Shown here piece after piece: positions 1 through 7,453 of a stretch of DNA of 19,181 bases (the first letter of the stretch is position 1; each line of letters opens with the position of its first letter). Made by a program: the position numbers and the translations under genes. The DNA is taken from the NCBI GenBank assembly GCA_934454585.1, contig CAKSFP010000038.1, positions 1 to 19,181 on the forward strand, written 5' to 3'. The notes under the pieces were generated by a model that was not told the DNA's origin, did no database searches, and worked only from the letters and a program-made list of their open reading frames with translations. The stretch comes from an uncultured Clostridia bacterium. Lineage in GTDB: Bacteria > Bacillota > Clostridia > UMGS1810.

Positions 1-222
1 CGCAAGATGCGCACAAATGGACAGTTATTGGTAGGGGCGACCCTGTGTGGTCGCCCGCAAATTACGCACAAAATGGCAAATAAGCGGTAGGGACGATGAC
101 CCCGTCGCCCCGCAAGATGCGCACAAGCGGACAGTTATTGGTAGGGGCGACCCTGTGTGGTCGCCCGCAAATTACGCACAAAATTGCATCAAGGCGGTAG
201 GTGGCGATGACCCCGTCGCCCC
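1..222. repeat. Two tandem copies of a 110-nt intergenic repeat with internal hairpins
   Basis: Positions 1-110 and 111-222 are two near-identical units; unit 2 carries a one-base insertion near 201 and a few substitutions. Each unit holds a perfect 8-bp inverted repeat, GGGCGACC / GGTCGCCC, with a 6-nt loop (35-42 with 49-56, and 145-152 with 159-166). Each ends in a related GC-rich block reading CCCCGTCGCCCCGC. A degraded third start (CGCGAATTTCGCGC) follows to about 236. The repeat touches the left edge, so more copies may lie outside. I see no coding capacity. It resembles the dispersed GGTAGGGGCGACC-type intergenic repeats of gut clostridia (recollection, not checked). Confidence 0.85.
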
Positions 223-238
223 GCGAATTTCGCGCAAA

Positions 239-267
239 TTAACAAACAACAGGTAGGGTTATATATT
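239..267 (+). promoter_or_regulatory. Probable SigA promoter of the AlaX-like gene
   Basis: TTAACA (239-244) and TATATT (262-267) are separated by exactly 17 nt, each one mismatch from consensus. The predicted start near 274 puts the hairpin at 281-306 at the very 5' end of the leader. It lies just downstream of the repeat block. Confidence 0.5.
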
Positions 268-280
268 CTCTCACCGACCC

Positions 281-306
281 GAGGCTTCTCCTTGAGGAGA
301 AGCCTC
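281..306 (+). other. Perfect 11-bp hairpin in the 5' leader of the AlaX-like gene
   Basis: GAGGCTTCTCC (281-291), loop TTGA, GGAGAAGCCTC (296-306). No T-run follows, so it is not an ordinary intrinsic terminator. It ends 11 nt before the AGGAGG at 318-323. It may stabilise the leader, regulate it, or be the end of a dispersed repeat. Confidence 0.6.
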
Positions 307-333
307 ATGCATGTATCAGGAGGTTTTGACATT

Positions 334-1494
334 ATGACAGAAAAACTATATGACGCAGACAGCTACGCAACCGAATTTGACGCGTGCGTCACATCGTGCA
401 CGGCGTGCGACGGCGGCTGCGAATTCACTCTGGACCGCACCCTGTTTTTCCCTGAGGAGGGCGGTCAGTGCTGCGACGCCGGGGAGATAAACGGCGAGAA
501 AATCATTCATGTGCGCATTGAGGGCGACGAGATTTATCACAAATGCGCCATGCCGTTTTCCGTGGGCGAGAGCGTTCATGGCAGCATAGATTTCTCCCTG
601 CGTTTCCGCAATATGCAAAACCACAGCGGCGAGCATATATTGAGCGGATTGGCGCACAATATGTACGGATGCGAAAATGTCGGCTTTCACCTCGGTGCGG
701 ACATAGTGACGATGGACTTTGACCGTGAGCTGACGGACGAACAGCTGACCGAGCTGGAAATGTGTGCGAACGAAATCTCGGCAAAGAACCTGAAAATAAC
801 CGCGCGCTACCCGAGCGAGGGAGAACTTGCCGTCATGGACTACCGCAGCAAAAAGGAGATAGACGGCAGTGTGCGTATTGTGGAGATAGACGGTGTGGAC
901 AAATGCGCCTGCTGCGCGCCCCATGTGAGCCGCACGGGAGAAGTGGGACTTATAAAAATCATTGATGCGATTCACTATAAGGGCGGCATGCGGCTCGGCA
1001 TACTTTGCGGACTTGACGCGCTCGCCGACTACAGGGCGAGGTGCGCCGCAAGTGCGGAAATATCAAAGCTCCTCTCGTCAAAGCAGAGCGAAATTGCCGC
1101 GGCGGTGCGCCGCCTGGCAGACGAAAACGGTGTGCTGAAACAGCAGAATGCCGAAAAATCGCGTGCGATAGCGGCGATGATCGTGCAGCGGATAGAGGAC
1201 ATCGATATGAGCGACAAGTGCATCTGCATATTTGACAACAACCTGAACAATGAATCCATGCGCAGCATAGTCAATGCCGCCAAGGCTAAGACAACGAAAC
1301 TTGCGGCGGTGCTCAGCGGCAGCGACGGCGGCGGTTATCGCTATGTCATCGGTTCGGCGGCGGTGAACATGAGAGATGCCGCACACGGGATAAATGCCGC
1401 ACTCGGCGGCAGAGGCGGCGGCTCGGCGGAGATGATATCGGGCAGTTTCGCTGCGGACAGGGCAAAGATTGAAGAATATTTTGACAAGTTCTGA
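334..1494 (+). CDS. AlaX-type alanyl-tRNA editing protein with C-terminal DHHA1 domain
   Basis: A freestanding trans-editing hydrolase homologous to the editing and C-terminal parts of alanyl-tRNA synthetase. The family removes serine (or glycine) wrongly attached to tRNA-Ala in the cytoplasm. The start at 334 (386 aa) has AGGAGG at 318-323 with a 10-nt spacer; an in-frame upstream ATG at 292 would lie inside the leader hairpin. Visible motifs: FFPEEGGQ (38-45) of the editing-domain fold; HSGEH (H97, H101) and CxxxH (C193, H197), which together form the zinc site; a helical stretch around 240-290; and GGRGGG near 358-363, typical of a DHHA1 domain. The length fits the long AlaX form rather than the short one. 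It is flanked by its own promoter and a new promoter at 1513, so it is probably monocistronic. Confidence 0.9.
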   Translation: MTEKLYDADSYATEFDACVTSCTACDGGCEFTLDRTLFFPEEGGQCCDAGEINGEKIIHVRIEGDEIYHKCAMPFSVGESVHGSIDFSLRFRNMQNHSGEHILSGLAHNMYGCENVGFHLGADIVTMDFDRELTDEQLTELEMCANEISAKNLKITARYPSEGELAVMDYRSKKEIDGSVRIVEIDGVDKCACCAPHVSRTGEVGLIKIIDAIHYKGGMRLGILCGLDALADYRARCAASAEISKLLSSKQSEIAAAVRRLADENGVLKQQNAEKSRAIAAMIVQRIEDIDMSDKCICIFDNNLNNESMRSIVNAAKAKTTKLAAVLSGSDGGGYRYVIGSAAVNMRDAAHGINAALGGRGGGSAEMISGSFAADRAKIEEYFDKF

Positions 1495-1512
1495 GAAAAT
1501 GACACTAAATGG

Positions 1513-1541
1513 TTGACTTTTGGCGGCGTTCGTGGTAATAT
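1513..1541 (+). promoter_or_regulatory. SigA promoter of the manA-wecA-wecB cluster
   Basis: TTGACT (1513-1518), 17-nt spacer, TATAAT-like TAATAT (1536-1541). The start would be near 1548, about 35 nt before the manA ATG. The -10 lies inside the palindrome at 1533-1546. Confidence 0.7.
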
Positions 1542-1546
1542 TACCA
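1533..1546. promoter_or_regulatory. Candidate operator: perfect 14-bp palindrome over the -10
   Basis: TGGTAATATTACCA reads identically on both strands and covers the whole -10 hexamer. A repressor bound there would block RNA polymerase. The TGGT/ACCA ends are loosely like some GntR-family operators, but I cannot name a regulator. I saw no second full copy in the window. Confidence 0.45.
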
Positions 1547-1582
1547 TGATGTATTGTGTAATTTATACGGAGGTTTGATTCA

Positions 1583-2551
1583 ATGACAGCACCTATAAAA
1601 ACAAAACCTGTTTTTAAGCAGTATATATGGGGCGGCAGTGCGCTCGCCGACAAATACGGCAAGCCGATAGAGGACAACTTTGCTGCGGAGAGCTGGGAGA
1701 TTTCCTGTCACGACGACGGTCTTTCGCTCGTTGCGGAGGGTGAGTTTGCCGGCAAGACTCTCAAAGAGGTTGTCATGGCCGACAAAATGAACATGATCGG
1801 CTACGAGACTGACGAGTTTCCGCTCCTGGTGAAGATTCTCGATGCGAACAAGAATCTGTCCGTCCAGGTACACCCGGACGACGATTTTGCCCGCGAACAC
1901 GAGAACGGCTCGCTCGGCAAGACCGAGATGTGGTATGTGATAGACGCAAAGCCGGACGCAAAGCTTGTGTACGGACTCAGGGACGGCGTGACGCGCGATA
2001 TGCTCAAAACCGCTCTCGAGGACGGCACCGCCGAGGAGCTCCTCAACTTTGTGCCGGTAAAAAAGGGCGATGCGTTTTTCATTCCGTCCAAGACCCTGCA
2101 CGCTATCTGTTCGGGACTTCTCATAGCGGAGATTCAGCAAAGCTCCAACACCACCTACCGCGTGTATGACTACAACCGCACGGACGCGCAGGGCAACAAG
2201 CGGCCGCTGCACATAGATAAAGCGCTTGCTGTGATAAATTTTGACAGTGTGAAGGGCAGAGAAAAATTTGCCCCCAAGCCGATAGAATGTGACGGGGCGA
2301 AAGCGGCGATAATCTCTGAGTGCGAGTTTTTCACCGTGATTAAGTACGATGTGGACGGCACTGCGGCGATTGAGCCGCCGCACAGACGGTTCGAGCTGCT
2401 CATCTGCACCGACGGTGAGGCAGAACTTGAGTATGACGGCGGCAGTATGCACATCGCCCCGGGCGACAGTGTTTTTGTGCCGGCGGCACTCGGTAACTAT
2501 CGTTTGACAGGCAAGTGCGGCATACTGCGCAGTTATGTGCCCGTTCGTTAA
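1583..2551 (+). CDS. manA: Mannose-6-phosphate isomerase, class I
   Basis: Interconverts mannose-6-phosphate and fructose-6-phosphate, feeding GDP-mannose and wall or capsule precursors, or allowing mannose use. Cytoplasmic zinc cupin of 322 aa, matching the short Gram-positive form. The zinc ligands are visible: Q95 and H97 in SVQVHPDD, E115 in GKTEMWYV, and H173 in KTLHAICSG. The active-site arginine is R193 in TYRVYDYNR. A second cupin domain forms the C-terminal third, with GDSVFVPA near the end. GGAGG (1569-1573) sits 9 nt before the ATG. It is the first gene of the cluster and is followed 18 nt later by the WecA-like gene, which suggests shared transcription. The upstream palindrome implies negative control. 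Confidence 0.95.
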   Translation: MTAPIKTKPVFKQYIWGGSALADKYGKPIEDNFAAESWEISCHDDGLSLVAEGEFAGKTLKEVVMADKMNMIGYETDEFPLLVKILDANKNLSVQVHPDDDFAREHENGSLGKTEMWYVIDAKPDAKLVYGLRDGVTRDMLKTALEDGTAEELLNFVPVKKGDAFFIPSKTLHAICSGLLIAEIQQSSNTTYRVYDYNRTDAQGNKRPLHIDKALAVINFDSVKGREKFAPKPIECDGAKAAIISECEFFTVIKYDVDGTAAIEPPHRRFELLICTDGEAELEYDGGSMHIAPGDSVFVPAALGNYRLTGKCGILRSYVPVR

Positions 2552-2569
2552 TCTAAGGAGAAAATTATA

Positions 2570-3775
2570 ATGAATATCAGGATTTTGATACTATGCTATA
2601 CCATGGCGTTTTTGATTACCCTGGGGCTCACCCCGGCGGCAAAATCTCTCGCCTATAAAATCGGCGCAATAGATGTGCCAAAGGACAAACGCCGTGTGCA
2701 CAAGCGCCCGATTCCGCGGCTCGGCGGACTTGCGATATACTACGGATTTCTTGTGAGCATATTGCTCTTTTCAGACATAGACAGGCAGTTGATTTCCATA
2801 ATTGCCGGATCTCTCCTCATTGTGGGAGTCGGCATTATAGATGATGTTAAGCAGCTTCGCGCCGGCATAAAACTTGTCGTGCAGATTGTTGCGGCGCTCA
2901 TTGTCGCATTCGGAGGAGTGCGCATCACCGCACTCAGTATGCCGTCAATGATCGTGCCCGGCGGTATCATAAGCCTGGGTGTGCTCAGTCTGCCCATAAC
3001 CGTGCTGTGGATTGTCGGCGTGACAAACGCGGTCAATCTGATAGACGGCTTGGACGGCCTGGCGGCGGGCATTTGCTCGATTGCCACATTTTCGCTGTTT
3101 TTTATAGCCATCCTCGCCGGGGAGATATCCGTGGCGGTGCTGGCGGCGGCGCTTGCCGGTTCGTGCATGGGATTTCTGCCGTATAATTTCAACCCGGCTA
3201 AGATTTTTATGGGCGACACCGGTTCGACATTTTTGGGATATATGCTCTCAATCATATGTATCCAGGGACTTTTCAAAGGTTATGTGATAATTTCGTTTAT
3301 CGTGCCTTTCCTCATCCTGGGTCTGCCGATATTTGATACGACATATGCCATACTGCGCCGTATAAAAAACAAAAAACCTATAATGAGTCCGGACAGGGGA
3401 CATCTTCACCACAGGCTGATAGACATGGGACTTTCGCAGAAGCAAACCGTGGCGATACTCTATGTGATAGCCATGATTCTTGGTTTGTCCGCGGTCATGG
3501 TTGTCGGTCAGGGGGCGTTCGCGGCGACGATATTCATTGCGTGCGTCATGCTCTTTGTATTCTTCGGCGGCAAAATGATTATCGAAAGACAGGTTGCCAT
3601 TCACAAAGAGGCAATTGATGCGGAAAAACATGAAAAACAGGAAAAACAGGAAAAATCGGACCCGGAGGAAAAAGAATTTACCAAAAGCGGGCAAGAAGAT
3701 ACAATGTCGGGAGATTTCAAAGAAATCAAAAAACTTAAAAGGACTGACATAACGGAGGACGAGGATAATGATTAA
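2570..3775 (+). CDS. wecA: WecA/TagO-type UDP-GlcNAc:undecaprenyl-phosphate GlcNAc-1-phosphate transferase
   Basis: A polytopic membrane enzyme of the MraY/WecA/TagO family (about ten hydrophobic segments). It transfers a sugar phosphate to undecaprenyl phosphate, the committed step of wall teichoic acid or other glycopolymer synthesis. Motifs in order: KRRVHKRPIPRLGG (40-53), the D91-D92 pair, NLIDGLDGLAAG (156-167), FMGDTGS (213-219), and the cytoplasmic HLHHRL (278-283), which is typical of WecA/TagO rather than MraY. AAGGAG (2555-2560) is 9 nt before the ATG. The last 55 residues form an unusual charged cytoplasmic tail with four tandem 9-nt EK-type units. The gene overlaps the next one, a UDP-GlcNAc 2-epimerase, by 8 nt; that pairing supports a GlcNAc/ManNAc polymer pathway. 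The exact donor sugar is not proven. Confidence 0.88.
   Translation: MNIRILILCYTMAFLITLGLTPAAKSLAYKIGAIDVPKDKRRVHKRPIPRLGGLAIYYGFLVSILLFSDIDRQLISIIAGSLLIVGVGIIDDVKQLRAGIKLVVQIVAALIVAFGGVRITALSMPSMIVPGGIISLGVLSLPITVLWIVGVTNAVNLIDGLDGLAAGICSIATFSLFFIAILAGEISVAVLAAALAGSCMGFLPYNFNPAKIFMGDTGSTFLGYMLSIICIQGLFKGYVIISFIVPFLILGLPIFDTTYAILRRIKNKKPIMSPDRGHLHHRLIDMGLSQKQTVAILYVIAMILGLSAVMVVGQGAFAATIFIACVMLFVFFGGKMIIERQVAIHKEAIDAEKHEKQEKQEKSDPEEKEFTKSGQEDTMSGDFKEIKKLKRTDITEDEDND
3623..3658 (+). repeat. Four tandem 9-nt units in the wecA 3' end
   Basis: Units start at 3623, 3632, 3641 and 3650: GAAAAACAT, GAAAAACAG, GAAAAACAG, GAAAAATCG. They encode the charged EKH/EKQ/EKQ/EKS tail. Units of 9 nt keep the frame if copies are gained or lost. 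Confidence 0.85.
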
Positions 3776-4913
3776 GGTAATGACGGTTTTCGGCACAAGA
3801 CCCGAGGCGATAAAGATGGCGCCGCTCATCAAAGAGCTTGAAAAGAGAGACGGCATACAGTCGATTGTTGCGGTGACTGCCCAGCACAGACAGATGCTCG
3901 ATCAGGTGCTGTCACTGTTTGATATCAAGCCGGACTATGATTTGAATATAATGAAACCAAAGCAGACGCTTGCGCAGATAACTACCCGTGCCCTCGTGGG
4001 ACTGGAAGAAGTGATAAGTGAGGCAAAGCCGGACATTGTGCTTGTGCACGGCGACACCACAACCACCTTTGCCGGTGCGCTGGCGGCATTTTACTGCCAC
4101 ACCATGATAGGTCATGTGGAAGCCGGACTGCGTACATACGATAAATATTCACCGTGGCCCGAGGAGATGAACAGACGGCTCACCGGGCAGATGACGGACT
4201 TGCATTTTTCGCCCACGGTGTCAAACAAGAACAATCTTTTGCGCGAGAATGTGAGCGCAGACAAGATATATATAACCGGCAACACTGTTATAGATGCGCT
4301 CAAGACCACCGTCAGGGCGGACTACAAGTTCCGCGACGACACACTCAACGATGTGTTCGCCTCCGGCGGCAGGGTGATCCTCATGACGGCGCACAGGAGA
4401 GAAAATCTTGGTGAACCTCTCGAGAATATATGCAGTGCGGTGCGCGATGTTGTGCTCTCACATGACGATGTGCACCTGGTGTACCCCATGCACATGAACC
4501 CGATTGTGCGCAGCACCGCCACATCGATTCTGGGCGGGCTCGACAGGGTGCACCTCATAGAGCCGCTCGATGTTGAGGATATGCACAACGCTATGGAGCG
4601 CTGCTACCTGGTTATGACGGATTCAGGCGGACTCCAGGAGGAGGCGCCGAGCCTCGGCAAGCCGGTTATTGTGCTGCGCAACGAGACGGAGCGCCCCGAG
4701 GCGGTGGAGGCAGGCACGGTCATCATGGGCGGTGTGCACAAAGCAGACATTGTGCACAAGGCGAATATGCTGCTTAACGACAAGCAGGTTTATGACAAAA
4801 TCGCACACACTGCGAATCCGTACGGCGACGGAAATGCGTCTGCGAGAATTGCCGACGCGATCCTTTATGCGTTCGGAATGGGCGAAAGACCGGAGGATTT
4901 GGTTAATTCATAA
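3768..4913 (+). CDS. wecB: UDP-N-acetylglucosamine 2-epimerase (non-hydrolysing)
   Basis: Interconverts UDP-GlcNAc and UDP-ManNAc in the cytoplasm, providing ManNAc for wall teichoic acid linkage units or related polymers (WecB/MnaA). 381 aa, full length for the family. Visible motifs: VFGTRPEAIK at the N-terminus (R11), HGDTTT (D96), HVEAGLRT (E118), PEEMNR (E132), MTAHRREN (H209) and the C-terminal DSGGLQEEAPSLGKP block that binds the UDP moiety. The ATG lies inside the end of wecA (8-nt overlap) with GGAGG upstream at about 3754, so translation is probably coupled. Together with the TagO-type enzyme it makes the lipid-linked start of a ManNAc-containing envelope polymer, as known for teichoic acid pathways. 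Confidence 0.95.
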   Translation: MIKVMTVFGTRPEAIKMAPLIKELEKRDGIQSIVAVTAQHRQMLDQVLSLFDIKPDYDLNIMKPKQTLAQITTRALVGLEEVISEAKPDIVLVHGDTTTTFAGALAAFYCHTMIGHVEAGLRTYDKYSPWPEEMNRRLTGQMTDLHFSPTVSNKNNLLRENVSADKIYITGNTVIDALKTTVRADYKFRDDTLNDVFASGGRVILMTAHRRENLGEPLENICSAVRDVVLSHDDVHLVYPMHMNPIVRSTATSILGGLDRVHLIEPLDVEDMHNAMERCYLVMTDSGGLQEEAPSLGKPVIVLRNETERPEAVEAGTVIMGGVHKADIVHKANMLLNDKQVYDKIAHTANPYGDGNASARIADAILYAFGMGERPEDLVNS

Positions 4914-4972
4914 TTATGCGCGCAGCGCAGTTCCTGCCGACAGGCAATTCATTGTATCAGGAGGTTTTCTGC

Positions 4973-6085
4973 ATGAAACATAACGGTTGGAGCAACTATA
5001 TAAAAATCTTTGTTCTGGCGGTGCTTATCATCGCCGTGTACAAAACATTCGATAACCTGGGCTACCTTGCGCAGTCCCTGGGGTATTTTTTCAAGCTGCT
5101 CTATCCCGTGTTTTGGGCGTTTGCGGTTGCGTTTTTGCTGTATCCGATGTGCCTCAGGATAGAGAACCTCTACAAAAAATGCAATGTAAAATTCATTCAT
5201 GCAAAACGGCGCGCCCTTTCAGTGCTCACCGTGTTTGCGGTGTTTCTCACAGTGATTGCCGTGTTGATTTCATCCATCATCCCGGCGCTTGTCAAGAGTG
5301 CGCGTGAACTCTTTGTGCAGCTTCCGAACATGGTCGACAACTTCATCCGCTACATCTCAGACCTCGGCATCGTGGATATGGAAAAATTCTATAATTCCGT
5401 GTCGATTGAAAAAATCATAGAAAAACTCGATTTTTCCGACGCAAGCGTCTATATCCACAGCGTCGCCGGGGCGTCAAGCTTTTTTGTGAACGCACTTATG
5501 ACGATCATCATCTCGATATATATCCTTGCGGACAGGCACAATTTCAAAGTGGGTGCAAAGCGCGTGTGGAATCTCTTTGTCAAGGCTGATACCAGGGAAC
5601 TCATTACGCCTTACCTGCGCCTGACATATGACTTCATGTACAAGTACATCGGCTGTATGCTGCTCGACGCTTTTGTTGTGTTTTGCATATCCATGGTGGT
5701 TTTGCTCTTGCTCCGCGTCAAATATGCGCCGCTGCTTGCGATTATGATCGGCGTGATGAACATCATTCCGTATTTCGGCGCGATAATCTCCGGAATACTT
5801 ACAGCACTCATCACCCTTGTGACGGGCACTTGGTCCAAGGCGGTGATAGTCGGCGTCTGCCTGCTCGTTATGCAGCAGATAGATGGCAATATCATTCAGC
5901 CGCACATAGTCAAGGATTCGTTGCAGATAACGCCGTTCTGGGTGCTTGTTGCAATCCTCATCGGCGGAGGCTTATTCGGTTTTTGGGGGATTATTGTTGC
6001 GGTGCCGTTTATGGCGCTTTTTCAGACAATCTTCGGCGATGTGCTTAATTGGCGCGAACGCAAGATGGCGGAGAAAAATGAGTAA
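4973..6085 (+). CDS. AI-2E family (PerM/YhhT-like) membrane protein
   Basis: An integral membrane protein of the AI-2E transporter family (370 aa). The layout is typical: hydrophobic segments at the N-terminus, a long central extracytoplasmic stretch after the third segment (LVKSARELFVQLPNM region), and a C-terminal bundle containing MNIIPYFGAIISGI and ending in GFWGIIVAVPFMA. Family members include Na+/H+ antiporters and putative exporters; the substrate here cannot be read from sequence, and the autoinducer-2 role applies to few members. The start at 4973 has AGGAGG (4959-4964) with an 8-nt spacer; an upstream in-frame ATG at 4916 has no such site. It lies 59 nt after wecB with no obvious promoter between, so it may be the last gene of the manA cluster. 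Confidence 0.85.
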   Translation: MKHNGWSNYIKIFVLAVLIIAVYKTFDNLGYLAQSLGYFFKLLYPVFWAFAVAFLLYPMCLRIENLYKKCNVKFIHAKRRALSVLTVFAVFLTVIAVLISSIIPALVKSARELFVQLPNMVDNFIRYISDLGIVDMEKFYNSVSIEKIIEKLDFSDASVYIHSVAGASSFFVNALMTIIISIYILADRHNFKVGAKRVWNLFVKADTRELITPYLRLTYDFMYKYIGCMLLDAFVVFCISMVVLLLLRVKYAPLLAIMIGVMNIIPYFGAIISGILTALITLVTGTWSKAVIVGVCLLVMQQIDGNIIQPHIVKDSLQITPFWVLVAILIGGGLFGFWGIIVAVPFMALFQTIFGDVLNWRERKMAEKNE

Positions 6086-6169
6086 TTTATGTGTCCTTAC
6101 GGGAAAAGCGGGCACAAAAAAGCTTCAAAAAACGAAATAAATCGCAGTATTTCATCGATTTGCGGGAAT

Positions 6170-6236
6170 AATGCGACAGTGTATGATGCGGAAATGAAAC
6201 ACAAATTGCCACACCATACACTGCCGTATTTTTTTT
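6170..6236 (+). terminator. Probable intrinsic terminator after the AI-2E gene
   Basis: Arms 6170-6185 and 6215-6230 pair at 14 of 16 positions (core CAGTGTATG / CATACACTG), enclose a 29-nt loop, and are followed by eight T (6229-6236). The T-run favours the + strand. The leftward mgsA stop codon (6235-6237) overlaps the T-run, and the minus-strand side of the stem has no T-run. The remainder of 6086-6169 shows nothing recognisable. Confidence 0.6.
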
Positions 6237-6657
6237 ATTCAAATTTATGATTCTTGTCCTTCGGATTTACGATATCTCTCCAATCCAGATCACCGCGCTC
6301 AAGTCCGTGGATGAGCACTTCTGCTGTTGCAACATTTGTTGCAAGCGGAATGTTGTATATGTCACACAACTTCATAATGGAGGCAACTTCCGGTTCATGA
6401 GCCTGCTGACTGAGAGGGTCTCTGAAAAAAAGCACAAGATCTATCTCGTTGTACGCAATTCTCGCGCCGATCTGCTGATCACCGCCCTGAGATCCGGCAA
6501 GAAATTTATGTACATTCAGACCGGTTGCATCAACAATCAATCCGCCGGTAGTTCCCGTCGCTATCAGATTATGCTTTTCAAATATACCCTTGTATGCAAT
6601 GCAAAACTGTACCATAAGTTCTTTCTTTTTGTCGTGAGCTATCAATGCGATATTCAT
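6235..6657 (-). CDS. mgsA: Methylglyoxal synthase
   Basis: Converts dihydroxyacetone phosphate to methylglyoxal and phosphate, a cytoplasmic bypass of lower glycolysis that relieves phosphosugar stress. 140 aa, standard length. Family residues are visible: H8 in IALIAHDKKK, TGTTGG (34-39), GGDQQIGA with the catalytic-type D60, FFRDPL (D80) and the H87 in QQAHEPE. AGGAGG sits about 8 nt upstream of the ATG on the minus strand (6666-6671). It lies 15 nt after the MinD-like gene and is the last gene of the leftward operon, a position it also holds after the mre/min genes in other clostridia. No metabolic link to cell shape is evident; the neighbourhood is simply conserved. Confidence 0.97.
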   Translation of the reverse strand: MNIALIAHDKKKELMVQFCIAYKGIFEKHNLIATGTTGGLIVDATGLNVHKFLAGSQGGDQQIGARIAYNEIDLVLFFRDPLSQQAHEPEVASIMKLCDIYNIPLATNVATAEVLIHGLERGDLDWRDIVNPKDKNHKFE

Positions 6658-6672
6658 TATTTATGCCTCCTG

Positions 6673-7434
6673 TTAAATATATTTCTTAAAAACTTTATAG
6701 TAGGGTGATCTGTAATTAAAATCAACCGAACAAACTTGCTCTCCCGATATGCGCCGTGCCATATTTGCCGCCGCGCGGGATATCTTCAGAGTCGTCTCTG
6801 CCGCCGCAGGTGCTCCGCGGCTTTGTGCTATTTCCGCTTCGGGTTCAAATGGGATTAGTCCGAGGGGCTTAATTCCGCAGTTGTCGCAGATGTCATCCGC
6901 ATTTTCCCAAACTCCGCTCTCTATCAGCTCGGGGATGATTTTGTTTATGACGACATATGTCTTATTAAATGCGTCCCGATTTCCGCACATCCCGGCAAGG
7001 CATCGTACGGATGCGTGCGACGGAGATGAAACCATAATCATCATGTCGCACAGCGGCAGAGCGTCTTGCACAAATTCACGGGGTATGTCCGCTACAACAT
7101 AATCATATGATGTCATTTGCATCAGCCTTTTCAGAGCATCGGTACAAAAGTTGCCGTCAGAGCCGGATGTTTGTGACGAAGTCACGAAGTCAAGCCCGGT
7201 CCACGCCGTATTAACGATTGCCTCTGACGGGTCACAGGTGTCCGACATGATGTCATTCAGGTTAAACACAGTATCGTTTGCCGTGCCGAATGTCAAGTCA
7301 AGCGTGCGCCGCCCGATGTTAAGATCTGCCGCAAGGCAGCTGCCGCACTCACGCGAGAGTGCATAGGCAAGATTTGCAGCGACGAATGTTGCGCCGTCTC
7401 CGCCCTTCGGTGAAGTTACGCATATCATCTTCAT
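6673..7434 (-). CDS. Divergent MinD/ParA-family ATPase-like protein, probably hydrolysis-defective
   Basis: Belongs to the MinD/ParA family. Seen: N-terminal CVTSPKGGDGAT (5-16), a deviant Walker A in which the signature lysine K10 is kept but the P-loop lysine is A15 (usual form KGGxGKT); ADLNIGRRTLDLTFG (36-50), matching the MinD DFDIGLRNLDL motif but with N39 where MinD has the aspartate needed for hydrolysis; Walker B-like YVVADIP (D116); VVINKI (161-166); IPFEPEAEIAQSRGAP, as in MinD; and a basic-hydrophobic C-terminus (YYKVFKKYI) that could be a membrane-targeting helix. 253 aa. GGAGG at 7445-7449 (minus) decides the start. It occupies the usual minD place between PBP2 and mgsA, but minC, minE and rodA are absent. 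It may be a regulatory pseudo-ATPase or a decaying MinD. Confidence 0.8.
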   Translation of the reverse strand: MKMICVTSPKGGDGATFVAANLAYALSRECGSCLAADLNIGRRTLDLTFGTANDTVFNLNDIMSDTCDPSEAIVNTAWTGLDFVTSSQTSGSDGNFCTDALKRLMQMTSYDYVVADIPREFVQDALPLCDMMIMVSSPSHASVRCLAGMCGNRDAFNKTYVVINKIIPELIESGVWENADDICDNCGIKPLGLIPFEPEAEIAQSRGAPAAAETTLKISRAAANMARRISGEQVCSVDFNYRSPYYKVFKKYI

Positions 7435-7453
7435 ATATTATGCACCTCCGTGA

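Noticed and set aside
1..236. Possible CRISPR array
   Set aside because: Only two long (110-nt) units, with near-identical sequence throughout and no unique spacers between short repeats.
346..975. 209-codon minus-strand reading frame across the AlaX-like gene
   Set aside because: Lies wholly antisense to a gene with clear family motifs and has no recognisable protein features; a shadow frame.
1580..2452. 290-codon minus-strand reading frame opposite manA
   Set aside because: Antisense to a convincing manA with all metal ligands; no family resemblance.
4953..4968. 16-nt sequence TGTATCAGGAGGTTTT shared by the leaders at 312-327 and 4953-4968
   Set aside because: An exact match, but it is mostly a consensus ribosome site; chance plus selection for AGGAGG explains it well enough.
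6170..6236. Bidirectional terminator also serving mgsA
   Set aside because: On the minus strand the stem is followed by CGCATTATTCCC rather than a T-run, so only the plus-strand use is supported.
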